Shown: piece by piece, positions 1-12,075 of the stretch
Position numbering within the stretch: the stretch's first letter is position 1
How the letters are laid out: the number at the start of each line of letters is the position of its first letter
Origin: Ectobius pallidus
Taxonomy: Eukaryota; Arthropoda; Insecta; Blattodea; Ectobiidae
Reading direction: 5' to 3'
Assembly (NCBI GenBank): GCA_964059195.1
Contig: CAXKWD010000002.1
Location: 162,260,559-162,324,558, forward strand
Length of the DNA: 64,000 nucleotides
Program-made: the position numbers and the translations under genes
Notes under the pieces: model-generated
The model's input: the letters and a program-made list of their open reading frames with translations, nothing else
What the model was told of the DNA's origin: nothing
Database searches by the model: none

Positions 1-160
1 TCAAGAGGTACAAGAGTGAAGAGGTACAGAATATAGGAACACAAAACAAAATGACTTGATTTTAAGAGTGAAGTGAAATGATAGATGATGAAGGGAAACA
101 TAGTTACATAGTATAATAGTGATCAATATACAGTATCTATTTATTACTATATCAAAGAAC

Positions 161-955
161 TTAATTAATCTTAGATTTTAAAAAGAGTTTTATTTGTGAT
201 TTAAATTTGTTATAATTTAATATATTCTTTTGTTCTTGTGGTAATTCATTATATGTTTTGATCAAATAATATTTTAATCCCTTTGTCCCATAAGTTACAG
301 TTGAAGAATGTGTGAGGTATATGTTCTGTTTTTGCCTTGTTTCATAGTTATGAATGTCTTTGTTATATTCTATTGGAAAATTACTGTGGATGTTACCATG
401 TACTACTCTGTGCATATATGTAATGGCATTTACTTTAACTAAGGTCTCAAACGGCAAGATTTTCGATTGTTCATAAAGAATGCGAGTTGGTGTCAAATAA
501 TGTGCACCTAGTAAAATTCTGATTGCTCTATTCTGAAGTACTCTTAATGGTTGAAGATCCATTTTATGAAAACGACCCCAGATAAATAACATGTAAGTTA
601 TGTGAGACTGTATTAGTGAATAATATAAGGATCTCAAGCCAGGAGTTGACAATATTCCCCTTATTCGCCTAAATATCCCTATAACTGGAGAAATTTTGCT
701 ACATATATTGTTGATGTGTCCTTTCCAAGTTAAATGTTGGTCTATAGTTAGGCCTAAAAATTTAGTATCCGTTACTCGCTTTATGTGCTTATTGTCATTT
801 ACTAACTCTTTAGAAATACCTAAGTGTGTATTTGGCTTATGAAAGACCATATATGCTGTCTTTTGGGCATTTAATGATAATTTATTTTGACTTAACCATT
901 TTGTTAGAATTTTGAGATCTTCATGCATATATGATAATAATCCATCAACTGTATC
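161..955 (-). pseudogene. LINE A segment 3: RT C-terminal part
   Basis: About 265 codons after the catalytic FADD box of a LINE reverse transcriptase. Visible landmarks are LGLTID followed by a conserved tryptophan (palm/thumb), the WG of the SHITYMLFIWG stretch, the LQNRAIRILLG helix and the YETRQKQN motif typical of CR1/Jockey ORF2 C-termini. It ends at a stop near 161. The upstream end is cut at 955 by the 5' LTR of BEL/Pao element A. The codons flanking the cut (GDT / DTVDG) share the gtatc target duplication read on this strand. The continuation is at 8496. Confidence 0.85.
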
Positions 956-1834
956 TGTTCGCGCAAGCAACATGTTTTTACTTTAGAATGTTTCAAATTA
1001 TCCGCTTGCATTGTCCCGCTTTGATTGTCCTTTTATTCCCGCCTCAAGGCATTGTGGGATCATGCATGACTTGCTAATTTCTTTTGTTATATGTGGTGGT
1101 GTAGCGTCACGCCAGTTAGTATTGAACGAGACCTCACACAGATAACAGTGTATCTAGTAGGCTCGAGGAATTCCCGCTTTTTCTACCAAGATCCATTAAT
1201 CTTGCTCTAGAAAGCGGCGAATAGTCACAATTGTGCGCAATTGTGGCTCTCAGTAATTATTCATACATAATTACATATAATTCATCAAATTCGCGAGTGA
1301 ATTCTCCGAATTACAGAAGTTTGATATTACGCAACAGTTGTGTAACCAACGCTACATGTTCCAGTGCTTATATCAGCTTTTACGACTAAACTACATGCAA
1401 AAGTTTAGTGTTAACTTCAAGAGCAAGTTAATCTACGCATTTTAAGATATTATTTATCAAGTTTTCCAAGAAATTAATATTTACAACCACGTGTGATAAC
1501 GTACTCTTGCATCTTATGTATCAGTGTTTCTATTTCAATTAGTTTCAATAATTATTGTGTGTGAATCTAGTAAGTTGTGATTATTTCATATTTAAATTGT
1601 TTTCCTTAAGTAGTCCGTGGATTCCTGATACCAGTGTCCTGAGGTTACAGTCTATTTGCTCTCATTTTGATTCGTTTGAATCTGGTCCTCACTAGCTATT
1701 CAGAGTTGGCTAATCTTTCCTATCTTATGTTATTCCTATTTGAGAAGTACCTTATCCTATCATTTGCCCTTTCGGACCGGATATATTTTCCGGCCGATCC
1801 CCAACATTTGTTCCTCACGGTCCTGACCCGTACA
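956..1834 (+). repeat. 5' LTR of BEL/Pao element A
   Basis: This 879-bp repeat matches 7612-8490 almost base for base and has TG...CA ends. It should contain the promoter and the RNA start. The short ORF inside it at 1667-1981 is not a gene. Confidence 0.95.
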
Positions 1835-1836
1835 TT

Positions 1837-1854
1837 TGGTTCCTCAACGGACCG
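1837..1854 (+). promoter_or_regulatory. Primer binding site candidate, element A
   Basis: TGGTTCCTCAACGGACCG begins two bases after the 5' LTR, where a tRNA-primed element carries the complement of a tRNA 3' end (TGG pairs with CCA). I cannot name the tRNA by eye. Confidence 0.6.
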
Positions 1855-2145
1855 GACTACTAAAGAAACAATTTCATTATTCACACACATATATATGGTT
1901 TGTCTCGTCTTATCGATCTCGTTCATTGTATGCAGACTCAACCGCGACGGCATCCGCGTATTCAAGAGCTACGATTTCTAGTACATAAACTCTGTATCAT
2001 CTATTCGGCAGTGCTTCAGTACTACAGAAAACACAACAGCTCAAAAGACTTCAAGAAGGCAGTGATCATCACACCAGAACATCACATGTGCAGTGACAAC
2101 TCTACAAAGTTCTCAAAGTGTTACAAATAATATCATTATATCATC

Positions 2146-2718
2146 ATGGAGAGTCAAATCAAGGATCTGATCAAGAAAAGGGGTTTCATCAAGAGAAAAA
2201 TCACCTTTATTCAGAAATTCTACGATAGCCTCCAGGAGGAAGTTGATGTGTTTCATCTTAAAGTTAAATATGACAGCCTCAATAATCTTTTTGATAGATA
2301 TGAAACTGTACAAGCTGAAATTGAATCGCTAATAGTAGAAGAAGAAGACATCGAAGTTCACATGCAGTATGACGAAGAGATAAGAAGTAGTTATGATCTG
2401 TTGAAATCTAAACTTAGTGCGCTCATTGTTCAGCATGAACAGCCACTTCGTAGCATAAGTCCAGTAGGCAGTGAGCGATCTCATAACAGTGCCAATTCAC
2501 ATCATACTTGTCAGTGCAACAATAGGCCAATACAACTTCCTGCTATACAGCTTCCAACCTTCTCTGGGGACATCACAACGTTCAAACATTTCCAAGACAC
2601 GTTCGGCAGTCTTGTAGCCAATAATGCAGCCTTAGAACCGATACAGAAATTGCATTACCTTCTGTCATCATTAAAGGGCCAGGCACACGCACTGATAAAA
2701 AAATCTACCAGTGACTAG
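2146..2718 (+). pseudogene. gag: BEL/Pao A Gag, N-terminal part
   Basis: A 190-codon ORF starting at the first good ATG after the leader. It is charged and probably coiled-coil in its first 90 residues, followed by a PAIQLPTFSGD motif typical of the start of the BEL/Pao Gag core (usually LPKLELPxFSG). It ends early: the Gag core continues at once in the next frame. The shift sits at a run of seven A at about 2698-2704, so a one-base slip is the likely cause. It would form the capsid of the retrotransposon particle. The leader from 1855 to 2145 holds no other gene. Confidence 0.85.
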
Positions 2719-5700
2719 TGAAAATTTCAGTGTAGCATGGAATCTAATATGTTCCAGGTACGATAATACAAGAATTATTGCCACAGCTCACGTACGTAAT
2801 CTACTCTCTTTACCAACGATGAAGAGTGAAAATGTGAATGATCTTCGTAATATTCTTAACAAATTCCAAAGCAACATATATGCTGTGGAAGCTTTACATG
2901 TAGAGATACCATTACAAGATATTATGCTTATGCAGTTAATCTTGGACAGCCTTTGTGAGAGTGTACGAAAAGAATGGGAAGGAAGAATTGATTCTCAGAA
3001 CTTCACACCACTTCAAGACCTCATCAAGTTTTTAGAAGCTAAGGCAAATTCCCTTGAAGTATTGGCAGATGTAAACAACACGTCCAGCCCATCTAAGCAC
3101 AAAGGTGAGCAAAGTACGAAGAAGAAGTCAGAAAAACACACTCGTCATTCTTATGTTGCGACAAAAGAAGACACGTGCCCATGCTGCGATGATAATCATA
3201 ATTTATTAAATTGCAAGAGCTTCCAAGAACTAAGTGTATCACAACGATGGAATGTCATTAAATCTAAACGCTTGTGTTTTAACTGCTTCTCTCCTAACCA
3301 CAGAAGAGATCAGTGCAAGCTAAAATCGTTTTGCAAATGTGGGAAAGGTTTTCATAGTAAATGGTTACACAATGACACACATTCAAGTGAAAAGGTTTCT
3401 CGTCAGAATCCTTCTTCAGAAAGTTCTATACCCAGCACGGCAACAAACATTCCAGCTAGTTACTGTTCTATAAAAGAAAAGGCTAGCCAATGTGAAATTC
3501 TTCTTGCAACTGCAGTGGTCGAAATAGAAGACAAAAATGGAAAACTGGTAAAATGCAGAGCTTTACTTGATTCTGGTAGTCAGATTAATTTCATCACGGA
3601 AGATTTGGCAAGGAAATTACAATTACCAACTAGCGCAGTGGACACTCACATAAGAGGTATTAATGGCACCTCAGCTTGTGGTCACAGCATCACTATTAAT
3701 ATGAGATCCAGGATCCATGCTTTCCAAGCTAACCTAAACTGCCTAGTTCTACCTCACATTGTAAATAAGCTTCCTGCTGTCCAAATTGACCCCTACAAAT
3801 TCAATATTCCCAGTGAACTTCCATTAGCTGACCCTAAATTCCATGTACCTGGTGATGTACAATTGCTAATTGGCGCTAACTTATTCTTTCAATTAATCAC
3901 AAACGAAAGAATAGTTAAACCAAATCAGCCTGTTCTGACCAACAGCGAGCTTGGTTGGATAATCAGTGGTACAGTTCCTAAGTCTGCCATTAAAAACAAG
4001 AAGGTGACGTTCTCACAGCATAACTTGTTTGTAACTGTCGACAACGTGGACAAGCAACTAAGGCAATTTTGGGAGCTGGAAGACTTCCCCAGCGCAGTAC
4101 ACACCAAAGAAGAACGTGAATGTGAAGAACACTACGTAGAAAACACCACTCGTGCAACTGATGGTGCATTCGTAGTGCAACTCCCCAAGAATCAACCTGT
4201 AGATTCTCTGGGCGAATCTAGGCAACAAGCTATAAAACGCTTAGGACACCTGGAACGCAAACTTGAAGCTAACCCTAGCTTAAAAGAAGACTATTCCAAA
4301 TTTCTGGAAGAGTATGAAAATCTAGGCCACATGAAGAAGGTTTCACTTCCTCAGCCTGGAGAAAAATGTTACTACTTGCCGCATCATGCTGTTATAAAGC
4401 CTAGTTCAACTAGCACGAAAACCCGAGTTGTATTCGATGCCTCAGCAAAGTCGTCTTCAGGCAAGTCATTGAACGACATCTTGAAACTAGGGCCAACTAT
4501 ACAAGACGATCTTTCATCTATTGTACTTCGGTTCCGCACCTACAAGTATGCATTTTCAGCAGACATTTCTAAAATGTACAGGCAAGTAAGGATGCATAAA
4601 GAAGATCAGAATCTTCAAAGAATTGTGTGGCGTTCAAGTCCTAATGAACCCATACAAGACTACGCTCTAACTACTGTCACTTATGGTACCAAATCTGCAT
4701 CATTTTTGGCCATAAGATCTTTACATCAGCTTGCGCTAGAAGAAGAAGAGAAGTATCCGCTTGCTGCTCAGGCAGTACGGGAATCATTTTATGTTGATGA
4801 TTGTTTAGCAGGCCACAATGACATCCAAGAAGCCCTGAAACTGCAAAGGGAGCTTATAGATATGCTCAATTGTGGTGGATTTCCTCTGCGAAAATGGTGC
4901 TCCAATCATGAAGCTTTATTGGAATCAGTACCTCCTTCACATCGAGAAACTCAATTGCCCCTGGCACTTGATAACAATGAAAACATACATGCCCTAGGCT
5001 TACTTTGGCATCCACTTAATGATGAATTCCAGATCCAATCACATCCTTCACTCCAAACCCATGTGCAAGGTAAACTAACCAAACGAAATATCCTTTCACT
5101 TATTTCATCTATCTTTGATCCGCTAGGATTGGCTAGTCCTATTGTCATAAATGCTAAAATCTTTATGCAATCTCTCTGGATTGAGAAATTAGACTGGGAT
5201 GAAACCGTACCTGTGCATCTGGTGGAGAAATGGCTGGAAATCTGTGAAACATTAGCTACTATTCACACCTTGCGTATTCCCAGATATGTGCTTACATCTG
5301 GTACAGTGCAGGACATTCAATTACATGGTTTCTGTGACGCCTCCGAGAAGGCGTATGGAGCTTGTATATATATTCGTTCTGTAAATAGTGAAGGTGAAAC
5401 TACTGTTCAACTGTTATGTTCAAAATCTAAGGTTTCTCCTCTAAAGAAGCAAACCATTCCACGCCTTGAACTCTGTGGTGCACTTCTGCTTGCTAAATTA
5501 TACAACAAAGTGCTAAGTGACCTCAAGGTACAACCTTCACAAAATTATTTGTGGTCAGATTCTACTGTGGTACTGTCCTGGCTCAAAACTGATGCACGAA
5601 AGTGGAAAACCTTTGTTTCAAATCGTGTGTCACAGATACAAGAACTTTCGGAGACTGCTACATGGCGACACATTGCCACACATGAAAATCCAGCAGATCT

Positions 5701-6076
5701 CGTCTCAAGGGGAATTTCTTGTGAGCAGTTATCTGAAATCGATTTGTGGTGGCACGGTCCTAACTGGTTATCTTCACCAGAGACATCCTGGCCAAAACAA
5801 CCACAACAATTAAGTGTTCCTGATTCATCAGAACAACTTGCAAATGTCTGTCTGGTGTCAACAAAGGAGAGAGAACATTTTCTTACAACATTCTCAGATC
5901 TCAGACGCCTGCAAAGAGTAACATGCTACATGAATAGATTTATTGCTGCATGTCGCCATGAAACAAAATTTCATGGACCTATTACAGCTGAAGAGCTTCA
6001 ACAAGCTTTACAAACTTGTGTTAAAAGTGCTCAGCATTCATCTTTTAAGAGTGAAATTGCAGATCTTAAAATCTGA
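2711..6076 (+). pseudogene. pol: BEL/Pao A Gag C-terminus, protease, RT, RNase H
   Basis: A 1121-codon open frame with no ATG near its start, because it is the continuation of Gag after a frameshift. Domains in order: rest of the Gag core; CCHC-type knuckles around residues 158-215 (CFNCFSPNHRRDQC); aspartic protease with DSGS at about residue 287; a BEL-type linker; RT with FSADISKMYRQV and the catalytic YVDD at 694-697; RNase H with GFCDASEKAYGA, a later LWSDS and NPADLVSRG. The stop at 6074-6076 comes just before the integrase, which continues in another frame. All catalytic motifs are present, so loss of function comes from the shifts, not from decay. Confidence 0.93.
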
Positions 6077-7350
6077 AAGAAACTTCTGCTAAAAGTTCTA
6101 TTCATACATTAACACCATTTCTGGACGAAAATGGTCTTCTACGAGTTGGTGGTCGCATAGATAAATCTCATCTTGCATATGATGCTAAACATCAGATCAT
6201 ATTGCCAAGCAAGCACCATCTAACTGCTTTAATTGTAAAGCATGAACATTTTAAACTTTTACATGCGTCACATCAGCTTACGATAGCCTCTTTAAGACAA
6301 GCATATTGGATCCCTTGCGTGCGCAGACTGGTGAAATCTGTTCTACACAAGTGTCTGACTTGCTATAAACTAAAGGCACAATCTGCTCAACAGCTGATGG
6401 GCAATCTTCCTAACTACAGAGTAACTCCTGTTAGGCCCTTTCTACGCACAGCAGTAGACTATGCTGGTCCCTTCAGCATAAGATACGGATCGCCTAGAAG
6501 TAAAATCATTGCCAAGGCATACGCTGCAATCTTTGTATGTCTTGTAACTAAAGCCATTCATATTGAATTGGTATCAGACCTCACATCAGAAGCTTTCTTA
6601 GCCGCGCTAAGAAGATTTACTTCCCGTCGTGGCCTATGCAAGGATATCTTCAGCGATAACGGTACTAATTTCATAGGCACGAATCACAAATTGAAAGATC
6701 TTCGTATTCTACTACAATCCGAAGAATTTCAGAAGTCAGTTCAAGATTTTGCTGCAACCAATGATTATAACTGGTATTTTCTTCCCCCGTCGTCTCCGCA
6801 TTTCGGTGGGTTACATGAAGCCGCTGTGAAATCTATGAAGTTTCACCTAAGGAGAACGATGGGTGCACAAATCCTCACATTTGAACAGCTTTGTACGCTG
6901 CTCACTCAGATCGAGGCTTGTTTGAATTCCAGACCACTCGTTCGTCTTAGTGACGACCCAAACGACTGTTCATATCTTTCACCTGGGCATTTCCTCATCG
7001 GTGAGCCTCTCACCTCCCTGCCATCTCATCCTCCCACAGATGATATGAAATATCTTGAAAAATGGCAAATTCTACAAAATCATCTGCATCATATATGGAA
7101 AAGATGGTCTTCCGAGTATTTGCATACACTTCAGCAGCGACAAAAATGGTCATCTTCCAGTGAGAATCTGCGAGAAGGCATCTTAGTCATTCTGAAGGAA
7201 GACAACATAGCCCCACTTCAATGGAAGATAGGCGTCATCACCAAGGTGCATCCGGGAGAAGACGGTCTAATTCGTGTGGCGACAGTTCGCACTCCTAGTG
7301 GCGAATATAAGCGCCCGGTAGTGAAATTATGTCCATTGCCAGATCAATAA
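6076..7350 (+). pseudogene. int: BEL/Pao A integrase
   Basis: It continues the polyprotein in the same frame as the Gag ORF at 2146, after a second frameshift near 6070. It starts with the PFLDENGLLRVGGR motif that introduces BEL/Pao integrases. Next come an HHCC zinc-binding region ending in CLTCYKL, and the DDE core: first Asp in VDYAGPF, second in FSDNGTNF, Glu in GLHEAAVKS. The conserved LNSRPL and PGHFLIGEPL motifs and a C-terminal Trp-Lys-rich region follow. The enzyme would insert the cDNA with a 5-bp duplication, as the gtatc repeats show for this copy. Confidence 0.93.
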
Positions 7351-7611
7351 TAAGTGTAATACAGTGCAATTAATATTTCATATCTCTTTATTGTTTTACA
7401 AGCAATTATAGTGTAGACAAACCGTTACATTGTAATAAGTGTTTTTGGTTTTCCTCCTTACACAATAAGGTTTTACTTTTCGGAGATAAACTGTGTTATT
7501 GTGATGTATATAATAAGTGTTTTCCTTTATGTTATTTGTCCATTTGAATGTATTTTTCATAGCTTGCTCTCTATCTATTTTGTTGAACTAAATAGTTCAA
7601 AGGGGTCGGTA
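7351..7611 (+). promoter_or_regulatory. 3' untranslated region and polypurine tract, element A
   Basis: No gene. The last bases, AAAGGGGTCGGTA (about 7599-7611), form a purine-rich tract next to the 3' LTR and would prime plus-strand DNA. Confidence 0.6.
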
Positions 7612-8490
7612 TGTTCGCGCAAGCAACATGTTTTTACTTTAGAATGTTTCAAATTATCCGCTTGCATTGTCCCGCTTTGATTGTCCTTTTATTCCCGCCT
7701 CAAGGCATTGTGGGATCATGCATGACTTGCTAATTTCTTTTGTTATATGTGGTGGTGTAGCGTCACGCCAGTTAGTATTGAACGAGACCTCACACAGATA
7801 ACAGTGTATCTAGTAGGCTCGAGGAATTCCCGCTTTTTCTACCAAGATCCATTAATCTTGCTCTAGAAAGCGGCGAATAGTCACAATTGTGCGCAATTGT
7901 GGCTCTCAGTAATTATTCATACATAATTACATATAATTCATCAAATTCGCGAGTGAATTCTCCGAATTACAGAAGTTTGATATTACGCAACAGTTGTGTA
8001 ACCAACGCTACATGTTCCAGTGCTTATATCAGCTTTTACGACTAAACTACATGCAAAAGTTTAGTGTTAACTTCAAGAGCAAGTTAATCTACGCATTTTA
8101 AGATATTATTTATCAAGTTTTCCAAGAAATTAATATTTACAACCACGTGTGATAACGTACTCTTGCATCTTATGTATCAGTGTTTCTATTTCAATTAGTT
8201 TCAATAATTATTGTGTGTGAATCTAGTAAGTTGTGATTATTTCATATTTAAATTGTTTTCCTTAAGTAGTCCGTGGATTCCTGATACCAGTGTCCTGAGG
8301 TTACAGTCTATTTGCTCTCATTTTGATTCGTTTGAATCTGGTCCTCACTAGCTATTCAGAGGTGGCTAATCTTTCCTATCTTATGTTATTCCTATTTGAG
8401 AAGTACCTTATCCTATCATTTGCCCTTTCGGACCGGATATATTTTCCGGCCGATCCCCAACATTTGTTCCTCACGGTCCTGACCCGTACA
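7612..8490 (+). repeat. 3' LTR of BEL/Pao element A
   Basis: This is the 879-bp partner of 956-1834, followed by the target duplication gtatc at 8491-8495. Confidence 0.95.
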
Positions 8491-8495
8491 GTATC

Positions 8496-8916
8496 ACCAA
8501 CATAAAAAATACTAGTATCATCAGCAAAAAGTGAAGGTATGCCATGTAAAGGTAAGGTCTGAATATCATTTACATATATTAGGAAAAGGATGGGTCCTAA
8601 TATCGAGCCCTGTGGGACCCCGCAAATTATTACTTGAGCATTGCTGTCCAATCCATTTACTGAAGTATATTGTGTGCGTTCTTTTAGGTAACTTTTGAAC
8701 CAGTCTAACACTATACCTCTTATTCCAAAACATTCAAGTTTTTTCAAAAGTAATTCATGATCTACAGTATCAAATGCCTTCTTTAAGTCAATAAATAGTC
8801 CTGAAGAAAATTTGTTACTATCCATTGCATCCTCAATTTGGGTTATTATATCTACTGCAGCACATAAGGTTGATGAAGTTTTCCGAAACCCATATTGGTA
8901 TTTATACCAATTGGTA
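8496..8916 (-). pseudogene. LINE A segment 2: RT palm
   Basis: It encodes the RT core: QYGFRKTSST, the LKKAFDTVDHELLL box, YLKERTQY, CGVPQGSILGPILF and the catalytic FADD. On one side the frame continues across element A into 955-161. On the other side it is cut by an inserted LINE tail near 8896-8917, where ATTGGTATTTAT occurs twice in tandem, possibly an insertion scar. Confidence 0.85.
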
Positions 8917-9433
8917 TTTATGGTCCCTGGAAATCTTACCATTTCCCTGCGTATACATATATGAAGTGCTTTCGCATATAAAATTGTCACATTCCCAATT
9001 CAAAACAAATTCGCAGAAACACTCCTATGATACAAGGAATAAAACAGATTTATGTATCTTAAGCCATAATACCTCCCTGTTTGAACAAAGTTTTGAACAC
9101 AATGGAATTCATCTTTACAATAAACTCCCCAATGGCATCAAAGCAATGCACTCGGTCAAGAAATTTAAAGCAGCTGTCAAAAATTATTTAATAGATGGGT
9201 GCTACTATTCCATAGAAGAATATCTAATCCACAACTCACAGCACAGTGCATCTTTTGCTACTCCCGGAATTAAGTAGTGCATAAGTATAGTACTTTATAA
9301 GTTGTTTCTTATGTTAAGATTATCTGTATTATAAGTTCATTATTTCTTCTTAGGTTAAGATTGACGTATCCTACATCAATGTACTTTGATATAACGGATG
9401 AATAAAGTATTATTATTATTATTATTATTATTA
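8917..9433 (+). mobile_element. 5'-truncated LINE tail (family I) nested in LINE A
   Basis: Plus-strand reading gives the last roughly 115 codons of a LINE ORF2: an SLEILPFPCVYIYE motif, an HSYDTRNKTDL motif, GIHLYNKLPNGIK, and a stop near 9275. A short AT-rich 3' UTR follows, with AATAAA and a (TTA)n tail at 9409-9433. The simple-repeat tail and heavy 5' truncation are typical of target-primed reverse transcription. The family resembles the copy at 18286-19434, which has the same tail and C-terminal motifs. It splits LINE A between RT motif 1 and the palm. Confidence 0.8.
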
Positions 9434-11197
9434 CAGGATTTTGTTATTTTCTAGAAAATTATTTAATCTTTCCTTCATACATTTCTCTAAGATTTTTGAT
9501 AGGGCTGGTAAAATTGAGATTGGACGGTAATTTCCTGGATCTGAACTATCTCCACCCTTAAAAATGGGAACAACCCTGGCAATTTTGCATTTTTTTGGAA
9601 CAGCTCCCTTCAGGAAGGAATAATTAATGAATTCTGAAATGGCATATTTTAGTGATTTTTTAGTTTTCTTTAGAAATATGTTTGTTATTCCATCCTTTGT
9701 TGCATTTCTTTTGTTTTTTAAACTGTCAATATGCTTTTCAACCTCATGTGATGTTACGGGTGTTAAATAAAGTGAATTTCTTATACCTATATCAATAGAT
9801 TGTTGGTTACTATCCATATTCTTTTTTACTGAAGTCTGTGCAAGTTTTGGGCCTACATTTACAAAATAATTATTAAGCTCTTCGGGAATGTCAGTGTTGT
9901 TTATCTCTGTCCCATCTAACATCAATTTATCTATATTTCCATGATTTATAGAACCATTAGTTATTGAATTCGTTAGGATGCCTTTTATTTTTTTCCAGAA
10001 CAAAGAGATATTTCCAGATACAGACTGTAACATATTTTCATAATACTTTGCTTTTAATTTTCTCTTCTCTGTGGTAATAGTATTTCTTAATTTATTAAAT
10101 TCATATAAAATGAATTTGTTTTGAGGAAATCTTTTCTTGTATGCATGTAAAATATCTCTTCTTTGGATCAATAAAAGCAAATTGTCATTAATCCAAGGTG
10201 CATTAGATTTATATCTCGTTTTATGTATTTGATTTTTATCATAATTTCTTGAAAATTGTTTAATTCCTCGTTCTATGTAATCTAATAACTTATCATAGCA
10301 AAAATCAATGTCTCCTTCTGGAAAAAATAATTCATCAGTAAAATATCGGTTAAGTTTATTATAATCTATTGATGTTATAGGGCTGTTGACATTACTGTCC
10401 ATTAAATTATTATTATTTACATTTTGAATATTATTATTTACCTTGTTTTTGAGGCAAGTGATTTCGATTTTTAGAATCAAGATATTATGATCACTTATGG
10501 CTGACTTAATATTATTTACATTGTATATGTAACAATGCTGGTTGACAAGAAAATGATCTATTAATGTGTTAGAATTTTCTGAAATTCTTGTAGGATATTT
10601 AACGTTACAGCACAATAGTCCATAGGACTCATAAAGTAATTTATAATCTCTTGTATGTGGATTTTTGTTGTCCAGAATATTTATGTTGAAATCCCCAGCT
10701 ACAACTAATGTATCCTTACATAAAGAATATAATATTTTCTCAAAAGACTGTAAAAAAATAGGCGTATTGTTAACATTTGAATTGTAGGTACCAACAATGG
10801 TGAATTTTACATTGTTTTGATTAATTTGTATTGCTAAGATGTTGTGTTCATCAGTTTCAATTGTACTAATAAATTTTGATTTCCAGTTATTACGTACAAA
10901 TATTGCTATCCCCCCACCAATTTTAGTTGGCCTATGAGAATGATATGCTGTAAAGTTATTTAAATTATAATATTTACTCTCTGAATGAGATAGCCATGAC
11001 TCAGTAAGGATGAGAACGTCCAAGTTACCAAGATCAGAAACTAAAATTTCAATTTCTTCTAGCTTATTTCGTAGACTTCGAACATTTAAGCATAGAATTG
11101 TAATGTTGTCCTGGAACTGTTCTGAATGTTGTTTAAATTCACGTACAAAATCATAATTTAATTCCTCGACTTCAAACAATGGGTTTTTTGTAGCCAT
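9434..11197 (-). pseudogene. LINE A segment 1: endonuclease and RT start
   Basis: An open 588-codon stretch beginning with ATG. Residues 30-240 are an apurinic-type endonuclease: CLNVRSLRNKL, LTESWLS (catalytic Glu), GGGIAIFV, VAGDFNINIL, and a terminal SDHNIL (catalytic Asp-His). After a linker of about 200 residues comes the RT start with GNYRPISILPALSKILE. The ORF stops artificially where the inserted LINE tail begins. The enzyme would nick the target and prime cDNA synthesis. No ORF1 lies upstream; the sequence changes to another LINE at about 11250. Confidence 0.9.
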
Positions 11198-11252
11198 TAC
11201 AGTGCTAAATAATTTATTACCGTTTAGCCTAGATGAAGTTATTTCAGTTTGT

Positions 11253-12075
11253 TTATGTCCATTTCATTTCTGATTGTTGTGATTTGTGAATTTTCTGATT
11301 ATCATTAAAGAGAACAGATTGATACCTATTACTCAAATATGAACGCATAAGTTCTAAGCTAGATTCGCTGAAACCATAATAAACAAGTTTATGAATTAAT
11401 ATGTCATGGGAAACTGTATCAAAAGCCTTGGATACATAAAAAAAATGGCTTACAACATGATCACCCTTCTTGATGCCTTCAAAACATTTTTTAATAAATG
11501 CAAGTACAGCTTCAATAGTAGGGCCTACTATGTCCCATTCTAAATCCATATTGTGAGGGTGTAAATATAGGGTTGTTTTCAAAATACATGGTTATTTGTT
11601 TGTTTAGTAATATTTCAAAGACCTTTGATAGTACTGGTATTATACTTATAGGCCTATAGTTTCCATAATCGGATTTACTCCCTTTCTTATGAACAGGGAT
11701 AACTTTGACAACTTTAAAAGCATTAGGAAAGTACCCCTTCTCAATGCAGTTCTTAAATATATGGGTTACAGGTTCACAAATATAAACAGATGCTAATTTC
11801 AAGATTTTAGAGTTTAAGCCATATATATCAAGACATGAACTATTACTTAAATTTAGTATGACAGAGTAAACATCTTCAACACGTACATGTTTAAATAGGA
11901 AACTGATCTGAGGCTTGGATAAGTTGTTCATGAGATTCATTGGATCTAAATCACTTGGTATGTTGTTGACAATGTCATGAACTTTGTCAATAAAATAAGA
12001 ATTAAAATTTTCAGCATCTAGGTCAATATTTGGAGTAGAACTCCTATCACTCTTGTTTAGCAAATCATTAATCAT
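11253..12075 (-). pseudogene. LINE B reverse transcriptase fragment with frameshift
   Basis: It is read in two overlapping minus frames (11512-12075 and 11253-11582). The first holds the pre-RT region and motif 1 (NYRPISIIPVLSKVFE, then QYGFRMGHS). The second continues with HFFYVSKAFDTVSHDILIHKL and a SYLSNRYQ stretch, then stops at the LINE A junction. A frameshift near 11550-11580 separates them. It resembles the CR1/Jockey RT of LINE D but is a different copy. The FADD box and C-terminus are missing. Confidence 0.8.

Larger units (their letters stand above)
956..8490 (+). mobile_element. BEL/Pao LTR retrotransposon, element A
   Basis: A 7535-bp element bounded by two 879-bp LTRs that start TGTTCGCGC and end CCCGTACA. 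It is flanked by the 5-bp target duplication gtatc at 951-955 and 8491-8495. A primer-binding-site candidate follows the 5' LTR and a purine-rich tract precedes the 3' LTR. The internal order is Gag, zinc knuckle, protease, RT, RNase H, integrase, which is BEL/Pao. No envelope ORF is seen. I see one LTR difference by eye (T at 1707 region versus G at 8363 region), so the insertion is young. Coding capacity is broken by two frameshifts near 2705 and 6070. It lies inside LINE A. Confidence 0.95.
161..11197 (-). mobile_element. LINE A, non-LTR retrotransposon split by two insertions
   Basis: Three minus-strand coding segments (9434-11197, about 8496-8916, 161-955) join in order into one endonuclease/reverse transcriptase ORF of the CR1/Jockey type. 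The first ends just after RT motif 1. The second carries the GVPQGS and FADD motifs. The third carries the RT thumb and C-terminal domain. Subtracting BEL/Pao element A with its 5-bp target duplication (7540 bp) keeps segments two and three in one frame. The other break is a 5'-truncated LINE tail. No internal stop is seen inside the segments, so the copy was intact or nearly so when hit. Bases 1-160 are probably its 3' UTR; I see no gene there. No ORF1 is visible, and the 5' end abuts another LINE near 11250. Confidence 0.85.

Noticed and set aside
1667..1981. Small ORF in the LTR of element A as a gene
   Set aside because: It crosses the LTR end and the primer binding site and has no motif. 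The same ORF start occurs in the 3' LTR.
8825..8916. Start of the plus-strand ORF at 8825 as part of the nested LINE tail
   Set aside because: The first 30 codons are antisense of LINE A RT. LINE tail motifs begin only near 8917.
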